DNA from: Telmatospirillum sp.
GTDB taxonomy: Bacteria; Pseudomonadota; Alphaproteobacteria; Rhodospirillales; Magnetospirillaceae
NCBI GenBank assembly: GCA_031291415.1
Contig: JARLJB010000393.1
Location: forward strand, 1-64,000
Reading direction: 5' to 3'
DNA: 64,000 bases
The stretch's first letter is position 1. Every line of letters starts with the position of its first letter. The position numbers and the translations under genes were made by a program. Positions 48,983-57,523 of this stretch are shown piece after piece. The notes beneath the pieces were generated by a model that saw nothing but the letters and a program-made list of their open reading frames with translations, ran no database searches and was not told the origin of the DNA.

Positions 48983-49005
48983 GATGTCGTTCTCCGGAGA
49001 CGCCT

Positions 49006-51102
49006 CTACGCCAGGCCCAGCATGGCGACGATCAGATCGATGGCCTTGATGCCGATGAAGGGAACCACCAACCCGCCCAGTCCGTAGATGAACAGGTTGC
49101 GGCGCAGCAGTTGTTCGGCACCCGCCGGCTTGTAGGTGACGCCTTTCAGGGCCAAGGGGATCAGCCCGATGATGATCAGCGCATTGAAGATGATGGCCGA
49201 CAGGATGGCGCTTTGCGGACTGGCCAGATGCATGACGTTGAGCGTCTGCAGCTGCGGATAGGCGGCGATGAACAGCGCCGGGATGATGGCGAAATATTTC
49301 GCCACGTCGTTGGCGATCGAGAAGGTGGTGAGCGACCCGCGGCTCATCAGCAACTGTTTGCCGATCATGACGATTTCGATGAGCTTGGTCGGGTCGCTTT
49401 CCAGGTCGACCATGTTGCCGGCCTCGCGGGCCGCCTGGGTGCCGGTGTTCATCGCCACGCCGACATCGGCCTGCGCCAGCGCCGGGGCGTCGTTGGACCC
49501 GTCGCCGCACATGGCGACCAGATGACCCTTGGCCTGTTCCTCGCGGATCAGCGACAGTTTTTTTTCCGGCGTCGCTTCGGCCAGGAAGTCGTCGACGCCG
49601 GCCTCGGCGGCAATGGCGGCGGCGGTCAGTGGATTGTCGCCGGTGACCATCACCGTGCGGATACCCATCTTACGAAGCGTCTGGAAGCGGTCGCGGATGC
49701 CCGGCTTGACGATGTCCTTGAGATAGATGGCGCCCAGGAGACGGCCGTTCTTGCCGACCACCAGCGGTGTGCCGCCGGCTTTGCCGATGCGTTCGATGGC
49801 CTGGGAAAGATCGCGCGGCACGGCGGTGATCGTTCCGCCGCTTTGCTGTGCGGCCCAGTCGGCCGACCAGCGGATGACCGCGTCCGGGGCTCCCTTCTGG
49901 ATTTCCTCCTGACCCCGGCCACTCTTCGAGGCAAAGGTGACGCCGCTCATCCGGGTGTGGGCGGAGAAGGCGGAGAAGGTCATCTGCGCTTGCGTTCCGT
50001 CGAGATCCTGGAAGCCGAAACGGCTTTTCGCCAGGGCGACGATCGATTTGCCTTCCGGCGTGTCGTCGGAGAGCGAAGCGAGAAAGGCCGCTTCGGCAAG
50101 TTCCCGCTCGTTGACGTCGGCCAGCGGAATGAATTCGCTGGCCTGCCGGTTGCCAAGCGTGATGGTGCCGGTCTTGTCAAGCAGCAGGACGTCGATATCG
50201 CCGGCCGCTTCGACGGCACGGCCGGACTTGGCGATGACGTTGAATTTGACCAGCCTGTCCATGCCGGCGATGCCGATGGCTGACAGCAGTCCGCCGATGG
50301 TGGTGGGGATCAGGGTGACCAGCAAGGCGATCAGGAAGACCACCGGCAGGGCGGCGCCGGAATAGATGGCGAAGGCCGGCAGGCTGACGCAGACGATCAG
50401 GAAGATCAGGGTCAGGCCGACCAGCAGAATGGTCAGGGCGATTTCGTTGGGCGTCTTCTGGCGTTTTGCTCCTTCGACCAGGGCGATCATGCGGTCGAGG
50501 AAGGATTCGCCGGGATCGGCGGTGATCCGCACGACGATGCGGTCGGAGGCCACTCGCGTGCCGCCGGTGACCGCCGAGCGGTCGCCGCCGCTTTCGCGGA
50601 TGACCGGCGCCGATTCGCCGGTGATCGCCGATTCGTCGACGGTGGCGATGCCGAAGACGACGTCGCCGTCGCCGGGGATGATGTCGCCGCTTTCGACGAG
50701 GACCAGATCGCCGGCCCGCAAGGCGGCGGCGCCGACCGGCTGCCACTCCTTGGCGTCGATGCTGGCCAATTTCTTGGCCTGGGTGTCGGTCTTGGTCTTG
50801 CGCAAGCTGTCGGCCTGGGCTTTACCGCGGCCTTCGGCCACCGCTTCGGCGAAGTTGGCGAACAGGACGGTGAACCACAGCCAGGCGGCGATCTGGCCGA
50901 CCACCGCGACATTTTCGGTGATGCCGAGCGCGATGTCGCGGATGAACAGGATGGAGGACAACAGGGCGACAATTCCGGTGGTGAACATCACCGGGTTTTT
51001 GATCAGATCCCGTGGGTCGAGCTTGCGGAAGGATGCCAGGACGGCTTCGGTGGCGATGGCGGGATCGAACAATGAAATCGCATTAGGGCGATGGATGCTC
51101 AT
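49006..51102 (-). CDS. kdpB: Potassium-transporting P-type ATPase KdpB subunit
   Basis: 698 residues, P-type ATPase catalytic chain. Actuator motif AITGESAPV, phosphorylation motif [15 protein letters not shown] (Asp about 310), nucleotide-domain TRMSGV and [20 protein letters not shown] for the hinge. [21 protein letters not shown] is also typical. It hydrolyses ATP to drive K uptake through KdpA. 23 bases to kdpC and 10 to kdpA. Confidence 0.97.
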   Translation of the reverse strand: MSIHRPNAISLFDPAIATEAVLASFRKLDPRDLIKNPVMFTTGIVALLSSILFIRDIALGITENVAVVGQIAAWLWFTVLFANFAEAVAEGRGKAQADSLRKTKTDTQAKKLASIDAKEWQPVGAAALRAGDLVLVESGDIIPGDGDVVFGIATVDESAITGESAPVIRESGGDRSAVTGGTRVASDRIVVRITADPGESFLDRMIALVEGAKRQKTPNEIALTILLVGLTLIFLIVCVSLPAFAIYSGAALPVVFLIALLVTLIPTTIGGLLSAIGIAGMDRLVKFNVIAKSGRAVEAAGDIDVLLLDKTGTITLGNRQASEFIPLADVNERELAEAAFLASLSDDTPEGKSIVALAKSRFGFQDLDGTQAQMTFSAFSAHTRMSGVTFASKSGRGQEEIQKGAPDAVIRWSADWAAQQSGGTITAVPRDLSQAIERIGKAGGTPLVVGKNGRLLGAIYLKDIVKPGIRDRFQTLRKMGIRTVMVTGDNPLTAAAIAAEAGVDDFLAEATPEKKLSLIREEQAKGHLVAMCGDGSNDAPALAQADVGVAMNTGTQAAREAGNMVDLESDPTKLIEIVMIGKQLLMSRGSLTTFSIANDVAKYFAIIPALFIAAYPQLQTLNVMHLASPQSAILSAIIFNALIIIGLIPLALKGVTYKPAGAEQLLRRNLFIYGLGGLVVPFIGIKAIDLIVAMLGLA

Positions 51103-51112
51103 GGGTACACCT

Positions 51113-52840
51113 TTAGAACAGGCTGCCGGCGGCGAGCGAAAGCTGCTCGACGATCGGGCCCAAGGCGAGAACGGGGAAGAAGGTCAGGCCGCCGACCACG
51201 ACGATCACCGAGATCAGCAGGCCGACAAACAACCAGCCGTGAGTCGGGAAGGTTCCCGCCGACGGCGGCACGATCTTCTTGGCGGCAAGGGCTCCGGCAA
51301 TCGCCAGCGTCGGCACGATGACAGCGAAACGGCCGAACAGCATGGCCAGCGCCAGCGCCGAGTTGTGATAGAGCGTATTGCCCGAGAAGCCGCCAAAGGC
51401 CGAACCATTGTTGGCGGTCGCCGAAGCATAGGCGTAGATCGCTTCCGACAGGCCGTGCGGACCGGCGGCGGTGATGGCTGGAATGGCGGCCGGCAACACC
51501 ACGGCCAGGGCGCCGAGGCAGAGAACCGATAGCGGGAAGACGATGATCGACAGGACGGCCAGCTTGACCTCTTTCGATTCCATCTTCTTGCCGAGATATT
51601 CCGGCGTGCGTCCGACCATCAGGCCGGCGATGAAGACCGTGATGATGACGAAGATGATCATCCCGTGCAGACCGACGCCGACGCCGCCGAAGATCACTTC
51701 GCCCAGCATCAGATTGACCATCGGCACCATGCCGCCGATCGGCGTGAAGCTGTCATGCATGGCGTTGACGGCGCCGGTCGAGGTGCCGGTGGTCGCTGCC
51801 GCGAAGATCGCCGAGTTGGCGATGCCGAAACGGACTTCCTTGCCTTCCATGTTGCCGCCGGGCGCCTGATCGCTGCTGGCGACGTCGACGGATGGTCCGT
51901 AGACGGCGGGATTGCCGGCGGCTTCCGCCCAGTAGCAGACGCCGATGCCGACCGCCAGCATCAGGGCCATGGCGGCGTAGATGGCGCGGGCCTGCCGGTT
52001 GTCCCGGATCATCCGGCCGAACGCGACGACCAGTCCTGCCGAGATGACCAACAGTCCGATCACTTCGAGCAGGTTGGTAAGCGCCGTCGGATTTTCATAA
52101 GGGTGGGCGGAGTTGGCGTTGAAGAAGCCGCCGCCGTTGGTGCCGAGCAGCTTGATGGCTTCCTGCGAGGCGACCGGGCCCTGGGCGATAATCTGGTTGC
52201 CGCCCTCCAGCGTCGTCGCCGTGACATAGGGGTCGAAATTCTGCGGTATACCCTGCCAGACCAGGACGATCGCGAACACGACCGCGAGTGGCAGCAGGAC
52301 GTAAAGAAACGAACGGATCATATCGACGTAGAAATTGCCGATGGTTTTCACCGAGCGCCGGGTGAAGGCGCGGATCAGGGCGACGGCGATAGCCATGCCG
52401 GTCGCCGCCGAGGTGAAGTTGTGCACTGTCATGCCCAGCATCTGCGTGAGATAGGACATGGTGCTTTCGCCGCCGTAGTTCTGCCAGTTGGTGTTGGTGG
52501 TGAAGCTCGCCGCGGTGTTGAAGGCGAGATCAGGGGCAACGGCGGCTTCGCCCGCCGGATTGAGCGGCAGCAGATTCTGCAGGCGCATGATGGCGTACAT
52601 GATCAGCATGCCCGCCAGGCTGATCATCAGCACGGCGAAGGCATAGGCCGTCCAGTGCTGTTCCTGATCGGGTTTGATGCCGCAGATCTTGTAGATGCCC
52701 CGTTCGATCGGACCGAGTATGACGGAGGCGAAAGTGCTCTCACCCTGAAACACCCGGGCCATGTAGAAGCCGAGTGGGACGGCGAGAGCCGTGAGAGCAA
52801 TGAATAGAATGACGATTTGCAGGATGCCTGCAGCGTTCAT
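51113..52840 (-). CDS. kdpA: Potassium-transporting ATPase KdpA subunit
   Basis: 575 residues from ATG 52840, which has GAGGAGG 6-10 bases upstream; the ten hydrophobic segments are those of the K-channel-like subunit. Selectivity-filter repeats include [10 protein letters not shown] and [20 protein letters not shown], with [11 protein letters not shown] towards the C-terminus. It forms the ion path of the high-affinity K pump. Confidence 0.97.
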   Translation of the reverse strand: MNAAGILQIVILFIALTALAVPLGFYMARVFQGESTFASVILGPIERGIYKICGIKPDQEQHWTAYAFAVLMISLAGMLIMYAIMRLQNLLPLNPAGEAAVAPDLAFNTAASFTTNTNWQNYGGESTMSYLTQMLGMTVHNFTSAATGMAIAVALIRAFTRRSVKTIGNFYVDMIRSFLYVLLPLAVVFAIVLVWQGIPQNFDPYVTATTLEGGNQIIAQGPVASQEAIKLLGTNGGGFFNANSAHPYENPTALTNLLEVIGLLVISAGLVVAFGRMIRDNRQARAIYAAMALMLAVGIGVCYWAEAAGNPAVYGPSVDVASSDQAPGGNMEGKEVRFGIANSAIFAAATTGTSTGAVNAMHDSFTPIGGMVPMVNLMLGEVIFGGVGVGLHGMIIFVIITVFIAGLMVGRTPEYLGKKMESKEVKLAVLSIIVFPLSVLCLGALAVVLPAAIPAITAAGPHGLSEAIYAYASATANNGSAFGGFSGNTLYHNSALALAMLFGRFAVIVPTLAIAGALAAKKIVPPSAGTFPTHGWLFVGLLISVIVVVGGLTFFPVLALGPIVEQLSLAAGSLF

Positions 52841-52850
52841 AAAGACCTCC

Positions 52851-52940
52851 TCAGAAACGCTCGGGGCGGACGAGGGCATAGCTCAAATAAATGAACAGCC
52901 CCGCCGCCACGACGGCGCCGAGAATTAATTCGAATGTCAT
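52851..52940 (-). CDS. kdpF: Potassium-transporting ATPase KdpF subunit
   Basis: 29 residues: [20 protein letters not shown] then YALVRPERF, one membrane helix with the characteristic Tyr-x-x-Leu and C-terminal PERF. GGAGG lies 7 bases upstream. It is a peripheral lipid-like stabiliser of KdpFABC. It lies 10 bases before kdpA. Confidence 0.93.
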   Translation of the reverse strand: MTFELILGAVVAAGLFIYLSYALVRPERF

Positions 52941-52968
52941 GGGGACCTCCTCTTGAGCCCACGCGGCG

Positions 52969-53005
52969 CCCCGGCATTGAAAAGGACGGCTTTTCAATGC
53001 CGGGG
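52969..53005 (-). promoter_or_regulatory. Strong 16-bp hairpin between the kdp leader mini-ORF and kdpF
   Basis: CCCCGGCATTGAAAAG (52969-52984) and CTTTTCAATGCCGGGG (52990-53005) are perfectly complementary, with a 5-base loop. No T tract follows on the minus strand, so it is not a plain intrinsic terminator. It lies between the stop of the 27-codon ORF and kdpF, a position suited to leader control or RNA processing. Confidence 0.7.
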
Positions 53006-53040
53006 ACTCCAAAACCGGGTGCGATCGCTCGCGCCCGGCT

Positions 53041-53124
53041 CTAAAGGCGGTCGCAAGCGCGGACGAACAATGCACCAAGGATGAAAAAGGTTATGGACGC
53101 CGCGACGAAAAAGACATCGAGCAT
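53041..53124 (-). CDS. 27-residue membrane mini-protein heading the kdp operon
   Basis: ATG 53124 has GGAGG 7 bases upstream and the frame ends with TAG at 53041. The peptide starts MLDVFFVAASITFFILGALF, a single membrane helix, and ends in a polar tail with Cys-Asp-Arg-Leu. Composition and ribosome site argue for a real gene. I recall similar short helices ending C-D-R-L before kdpF in other genomes, but cannot verify this. It might be an extra small subunit or a leader peptide acting with the hairpin at 52969-53005. Confidence 0.65.
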   Translation of the reverse strand: MLDVFFVAASITFFILGALFVRACDRL

Positions 53125-53202
53125 GCGAGACCTCCGCAAATTGCACGAAGCACATTTCTAGTCCGGAGGCGCGTTAAGCTTCCATAGGGAAAAACGACAG
53201 AA

Positions 53203-53224
53203 GTATAAAAGTTTCGTAAAAAAC
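53203..53224 (-). promoter_or_regulatory. Candidate KdpE operator upstream of kdp
   Basis: Read on the minus strand, the A+T-rich stretch contains TTTTTTACG, then AAAC, then TTTTATAC, two T-rich half sites about one helical turn apart, like KdpE boxes. It lies 80-100 bases before the first kdp ORF in a 169-base A+T-rich gap. The evidence is only compositional and positional. Confidence 0.35.
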
Positions 53225-53293
53225 AAGAATACGACGAAGGATGTAGAATGAATCGGATACCCAGGTGAAAATGAAATCGCAATTCTTAGAATA

Positions 53294-53515
53294 TTAATTC
53301 CGCCGGCTTTTCTGATAACGAACGATGACGGAAAGAATATCACGACGGCTGATTCCATCTTTCGCCATGACGGCGCAAACGATGTCATCGGCCAGGATAT
53401 CCGCCAACCGGGGTTCGTTGCCCGCGTGCGACCAGGCTTTTGGCCCGGTCACCATCGAGAGGGCTGGTGGGAGCGGCGACTGGCGGCGCATGTCATGGGC
53501 GGCCATGATGGGCAA
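53294..53515 (-). CDS. Small conserved-looking protein of unknown function
   Basis: Up to 73 residues; ATG 53515, ATG 53506 or ATG 53491 could be the start, all around the end of rlpA, so translation is probably coupled. The C-terminal part, LADILADDIVCAVMAKDGIS followed by RRDILSVIVRY, looks like a short helical DNA- or protein-binding motif and has natural codon use. I do not recognise a named family. It lies between rlpA and the kdp promoter. Confidence 0.5.
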   Translation of the reverse strand: MPIMAAHDMRRQSPLPPALSMVTGPKAWSHAGNEPRLADILADDIVCAVMAKDGISRRDILSVIVRYQKSRRN

Positions 53516-53954
53516 TCACCTCAAGTTTGACCCGGGCCACGCCCTCGTTCGTCATCGCCAGGTCGCGGGCGGCCTGTTCCGAGAGGTCGATGGCGCGGCC
53601 GCTGACGAACGGCCCACGGTCGTTGATGCGGACCACCGAGGTCTTGCCGTTGCGCAGATTGGTGACCCTGATAACCGTTCCGAACGGCAAGGTGCGATGG
53701 GCGGCGGTCCGCAGGAAAAGCGAGTGGACCTCGCCGCTGGCGGTGGTGCGGCCGACATGGGGCCCGCCGTACCACGAGGCATTGCAGATCGTCGGACGGA
53801 GGGTGGGGCCTTGCGGCGTCGGGCGGATCGGCGCGGCATTGGCGATGTCGCCGGATGTCAGGACGAACAGGCCAAACAACAACGCGGCCACCGGGCGAAT
53901 GACGTGGCCATGGCGGACATCGTTCCGGCAGTGGTTTGCGAAGGATGGACTCAT
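53493..53954 (-). CDS. rlpA: RlpA-like septal ring protein (double-psi beta barrel)
   Basis: 153 residues from ATG 53954. A signal peptide (VAALLFGLFVLTSGDIANAA) precedes a DPBB domain: ASWYGGPHVGRTTASGE, LPFGTVIRVTNLRNGKTSVV and RINDRGPFVSGRAIDLSEQA, with the catalytic-type Asp in NDRGPF. No SPOR domain is present, so it is the short form. Known RlpA proteins cleave denuded glycan strands. It is divergent from the GH1 gene. Confidence 0.9.
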   Translation of the reverse strand: MSPSFANHCRNDVRHGHVIRPVAALLFGLFVLTSGDIANAAPIRPTPQGPTLRPTICNASWYGGPHVGRTTASGEVHSLFLRTAAHRTLPFGTVIRVTNLRNGKTSVVRINDRGPFVSGRAIDLSEQAARDLAMTNEGVARVKLEVIAHHGRP

Positions 53955-54082
53955 GCTGGTGACCCGGCTAGCAGTTGCGGTAGGCTGGATGTCTAGCAAG
54001 ACTTCGCGTCAAGGCTCCATGCGGTTTGACGTAAAGGGCGTTGACGCGATCTTTATGCCGGCTGCGAGAAGGGGCGAATATC

Positions 54083-55516
54083 TTGCGTTTTTCTGCGAAC
54101 CAACGCCTGTGTCTTCCGACCCGCCGGGACGTCTTGATCGCGGCAGGTCTTGGCATGCTGTCGCCCTGGCTCGCCCGCGGCGTCCAGGCTGATCCATTGC
54201 CGGCTTTCCCCTCCGGTTTTCTTTGGGGGACGTCGACCTCGGCCCTGCAGATCGAGGGCGCGACGACGGAAGACGGCCGTGGAGCCAGCATCTGGGAGAG
54301 CTTCGCGGGACGTCCGGGGGCGATTGCCGACGGTACGACTCCGGCGATCGCCTGCGACCATTACCATCGTTGGGCCGACGACGTCGCCTTGATGAAATCA
54401 GCGGGGTTCGGCGCCTATCGGTTCTCGATCGCCTGGCCGCGCGTGCAGCCCACGGGACGTGGCCCGGTCAACAGCCGCGGTCTCGATTTTTACGATCGCC
54501 TGGTCGACGCGCTTCTGGAGGCCGGCATTCGGCCGATGCCCTGTCTCTACCATTGGGATCTGCCGCAAGCCCTGCAAGACCAGGGCGGCTGGATGAATCG
54601 GGATATGGCGGGCTGGTTCGCCGACTATGCCGGGATCGCCGCCGGCCGGCTGGGAGACCGGGTCAAGGACTGGTTCGCCCTTAACGAGCCGTCTGTCGTC
54701 GCCATCTTCGGCCATGGCTATGGCGAGCATGCTCCCGGCCTGAATGGTGGCCGGACAGCCGCGCTGGCCGCCTCGCACCACCAGAATTTGGCGCAAGGCG
54801 CCGCCCTCAGGGCTCTCAGGGCCGAGAGCGCGGACTTCCGCCTGGGGACGGTGCTCAGTCTGCAACCGGTGGTTCCGGTGAGCGACAGCGAGGCCGACCG
54901 CGCCGCCACGACGCGTTGGGATGCCTTATGGAACCGGGTGGCTCTGGACGGCGTGATGCGGGGCCAGCTGCCCGACGTCCTGGCCGACGACCTGCGGCCC
55001 TGGGTGAAGCCCGGCGATCTCGAACTGATCCGCTTTCCTCTCGACCGGCTGGGGGTCAATTATTATTCGCAGCTTCACATCCAACACCAGCCGGGGCGAC
55101 TGTTCGATGCCGGGTTCGGGCCGTTGCCGCCCGGTCCGGTGACCGCCATGGGTTGGCCGATCGAGCCAGAAGGATTGGGCCGCGTGCTGGGCGAACTGCG
55201 GACGCTTTACGGTAACCCCGAGGTGATGGTTACCGAGAACGGCGTCGCCTGCGACGATCTGCCCGGTCCGGACGGGCAGATCGATGACCGCCAGCGCATC
55301 GCCTATCTGGACGGTCATCTGCGGGTGGTGGCCGCCGCCCTGGCCGCCGGCAGCCGGGTCACCGGCTATCTGGCCTGGTCGCTGCTCGACAATTGGGAAT
55401 GGCAATGCGGCTATGCCCGCCGGTTCGGGCTGGTCCATGTCGACTACCCGAGCCAGCGGCGGACCCCGAAAGCGAGCTTCGCCTGGTTGAAGGCGGCGGC
55501 CGCCGGCAAGGCGTGA
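54083..55516 (+). CDS. Tat-exported family 1 glycoside hydrolase (beta-glucosidase-like)
   Basis: About 477 residues from TTG 54083, which has AAGGGG 8 bases upstream; the frame also opens at TTG 54041. A twin-Arg signal (PTRRDVLIAAGLGMLSPWLA) is followed by a complete GH1 domain: FPSGFLWGTSTSALQIEGA, the acid/base Glu in WFALNEPSV, the nucleophile Glu in VMVTENGVA and the aglycone-side WSLLDNWEWQCGYARRFGL. Most GH1 enzymes are cytoplasmic, so export through Tat is unusual. The sugar substrate is unknown. It is flanked by unrelated genes, RlpA and a nuclease. Confidence 0.88.
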   Translation: MRFSANQRLCLPTRRDVLIAAGLGMLSPWLARGVQADPLPAFPSGFLWGTSTSALQIEGATTEDGRGASIWESFAGRPGAIADGTTPAIACDHYHRWADDVALMKSAGFGAYRFSIAWPRVQPTGRGPVNSRGLDFYDRLVDALLEAGIRPMPCLYHWDLPQALQDQGGWMNRDMAGWFADYAGIAAGRLGDRVKDWFALNEPSVVAIFGHGYGEHAPGLNGGRTAALAASHHQNLAQGAALRALRAESADFRLGTVLSLQPVVPVSDSEADRAATTRWDALWNRVALDGVMRGQLPDVLADDLRPWVKPGDLELIRFPLDRLGVNYYSQLHIQHQPGRLFDAGFGPLPPGPVTAMGWPIEPEGLGRVLGELRTLYGNPEVMVTENGVACDDLPGPDGQIDDRQRIAYLDGHLRVVAAALAAGSRVTGYLAWSLLDNWEWQCGYARRFGLVHVDYPSQRRTPKASFAWLKAAAAGKA

Positions 55517-55604
55517 TTGGGGTATCAGAGTGGGACGAGCGTCCCTGCTCGTCACGCCGCGGGCAGCGGCGTTTCTTCAGGCAATAGCATCAGGGGTGAG
55601 GCCC

Positions 55605-55650
55605 CTTTCCGGCTTTCGCCGGAACACCGGCAGAGACGCCGGTGCCACTG
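55605..55650. repeat. Half copy of the GCACCGGCGTC palindromic repeat
   Basis: Only the right arm (CGGAACACCGGCAGAGACGC then CGGTGCCACTG) and its CTTTCCGGCTTTCGCCGG neck are present, matching 43546-43588 closely. A separate hairpin with loop CGTCCCTG (GACGAG ... CTCGTC, 55535-55553) takes the place of the left arm. It sits between convergent GH1 and beta-CASP genes. Confidence 0.7.
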
Positions 55651-55666
55651 CAAATTCAGCCCTGCG

Positions 55667-57244
55667 CTACCGCTGGCCGTGCAACGCGCCAGCCAGTCGG
55701 CGGAGCAGGTCGTGGCGCGCCTGGTCGTTGGCGGCCTGGCGCAGGGTGTTGGCGAGATCGAGCAGGAAGCCGGCCTGAAGATTGTGCCAGTCGGCCTGCA
55801 ATGCGCCCTCTATCGGCAGTTCCTTCGGCGGCGACAGTTTGGCCGTGGCAAGCGCCAACGACGATCCAATACCGGGACAGAGGACTTGCGGCCGGCCGGG
55901 GTGGGGCTGGGCGGTCAGCAGCGAGGCGAGACCGGCGGTGGCTGTCGGTTCGCCATGGGTGAGCAGGATGGCTTTGCTGATCGGTTCGCGGGCGGTGATC
56001 CAACTCAGCAGTTCGGCCTGATCGGCATGGGCGGAATAGACGTCGATGTCGCGAATCCGCGCCCGCACGCGGATTTCCTCTCCCATGATGCGGACCGAGC
56101 TGGCTCCGTCGCGCAACAGCCGCCCCAGGGTGCCCGCCGCCTGATAACCGACCAGCAGAACGGTACATTCCGGCCGCCACAGAGAGGCCATGAGATGGTG
56201 GCGGATACGCCCGGCGTCGCACATGCCGCTGGCCGCCATGATGATGGCGCCCGAGGAGATCGTGTTGAGCTTCTTCGATTCCTCGATGGTGCCGACGAAA
56301 CGGATGTTGGAGCCGTCGAACGGATTGGGTGTCCCGGTAGCGGCGCCCAATTCGGCGATATGCTTGCGAAAGACCTCTGTCGCATGCACGGCGAGGGGGG
56401 AATCGAGGAAGACCTGTACCTTGCCGAGAACCCCGTCGCGGATCAATTGCCCGATATCGAACAACAGCTCCTGTGTCCGCTCGATGGCGAAGGCCGGGAT
56501 GATCAGGTTGCCGCCGCGATCCAAGGCCGCCTGCACCTCCGCAGCCAGCTTCAGTCGGCGGCCGGCGGCGTCGACGACGTCGCGCCGACGGTCGCCATAG
56601 GTTGATTCGACGATCAGATAGTCCAGTCCGCTGGGGGCTTCCGGCGGCGTGTGCAGACATTCGGCCGCCGCTCCGAGATCTCCCGAAAACAACAGATGTG
56701 TCGGTTTGCCGGGTCCAGTCAATTCCAATTCGATCGAGGCGGCGCCCAGGATATGGCCGGCCGGCCAGTAACGGGCGCGGATGCCGGGAAGCACGTCGAA
56801 CCAGTCGTGGAAGGCAATGGCGTCGATCCGATCCAGCGACCGTTCGGCGTCTTGCTTGGTGTAGATCGGTTGGACCGGGGCTCCGCCGCGCCGGTGCAGG
56901 CGTTGATTCAGATGCTTGACCTCGGTTTCCTGAATATAGCCGGAATCGGGCAGCATGTAGGTCAGCAGGTCGCGGGTTGCTTCGGTGGTGACGATCCGCC
57001 CGCGGTAGCCGGCGGTGATCAGTTTCGGCAGCAGCCCGGAATGGTCGATATGGGCGTGGGTCAGCAAGACGGCGCCGATGTCCTCGGGCCGAAAGGGAAA
57101 GGGGCGGTAATTGAGTTCCTTCAGCGTCTTCGGCCCCTGGAACATGCCGCAATCGACCAGCAGGCGCTGGCCGTCATGTTCTACGAGATAGCAGGACCCG
57201 GTCACCGTTCCGGCGGCGCCGAGGAAGGTTATCGTCGATGTCAT
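55667..57244 (-). CDS. Beta-CASP metallo-beta-lactamase nuclease-like protein
   Basis: 525 residues. MBL motifs: LLVDCGMFQG, LLTHAHIDHSGLLPKL (HxHxDH) and AGHILGAASIELEL and LLFSGDLGA. Beta-CASP insert with IPAFAIERTQELLFD, DSPLAVHATEVFRKH and AASGMCDAGRIRHHL, then YSAHADQAELLSWI and LTHGE near the C-terminus. This is the archaeal-CPSF/YSH1-like bacterial group, thought to process RNA. The target is unknown. It is convergent with the GH1 gene. Confidence 0.9.
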   Translation of the reverse strand: MTSTITFLGAAGTVTGSCYLVEHDGQRLLVDCGMFQGPKTLKELNYRPFPFRPEDIGAVLLTHAHIDHSGLLPKLITAGYRGRIVTTEATRDLLTYMLPDSGYIQETEVKHLNQRLHRRGGAPVQPIYTKQDAERSLDRIDAIAFHDWFDVLPGIRARYWPAGHILGAASIELELTGPGKPTHLLFSGDLGAAAECLHTPPEAPSGLDYLIVESTYGDRRRDVVDAAGRRLKLAAEVQAALDRGGNLIIPAFAIERTQELLFDIGQLIRDGVLGKVQVFLDSPLAVHATEVFRKHIAELGAATGTPNPFDGSNIRFVGTIEESKKLNTISSGAIIMAASGMCDAGRIRHHLMASLWRPECTVLLVGYQAAGTLGRLLRDGASSVRIMGEEIRVRARIRDIDVYSAHADQAELLSWITAREPISKAILLTHGEPTATAGLASLLTAQPHPGRPQVLCPGIGSSLALATAKLSPPKELPIEGALQADWHNLQAGFLLDLANTLRQAANDQARHDLLRRLAGALHGQR

Positions 57245-57523
57245 CGTCCCTCTCTCATCTGCGCGGCTCTTTGAGTTTATTTCATCCGCAGATGACGCAG
57301 ATTATCGCAGATGAAAAATGAACGGGAAGACAAAGCGTGGATGAGGAAAATCACGATGCCCTCGATAAGATCGGAATATGATTTTTTTCTTCTAATCTGC
57401 GGTAATCTGCGGATGAACAATTGCTAAAGCGCCCGACCTGGATGAGATTCGGATATCATCCGAATCCGTTGGAATAGACGCAAAAAAGCAACACCGGCGT
57501 TACTGCCGGCGTTGGGGTGTGGG
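57245..57523. repeat. Gap with ATCTGCGG inverted repeat
   Basis: Left arm at 57281-57303 (TCATCCGCAGAT then GAC GCAGATTA) and right arm at 57393-57416 (TAATCTGC then GGTAATCTGCGGATGA) are imperfect reverse complements ~90 bases apart. The rest is A+T-rich and non-coding. The terminator at 57481-57513 closes the region. Confidence 0.65.
57481..57513 (-). terminator. Intrinsic terminator of the AceE-like gene
   Basis: On the minus strand, AACGCCGGC pairs with GCCGGTGTT (one G-T pair) around a 6-base loop, followed by GC and six T. It lies 11 bases after the AceE-like stop codon. The stem resembles the GCACCGGCGTC repeat family, so the terminator may derive from that repeat. Confidence 0.75.

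Noticed and set aside
48983-49510. A possible KdpC-fusion, since the kdpC frame is open far into kdpB
   Set aside because: The upstream part translates to an Arg/His-rich stretch with no motif, and ATG 48982 gives the normal KdpC N-terminus, so there is no fusion or frameshift.
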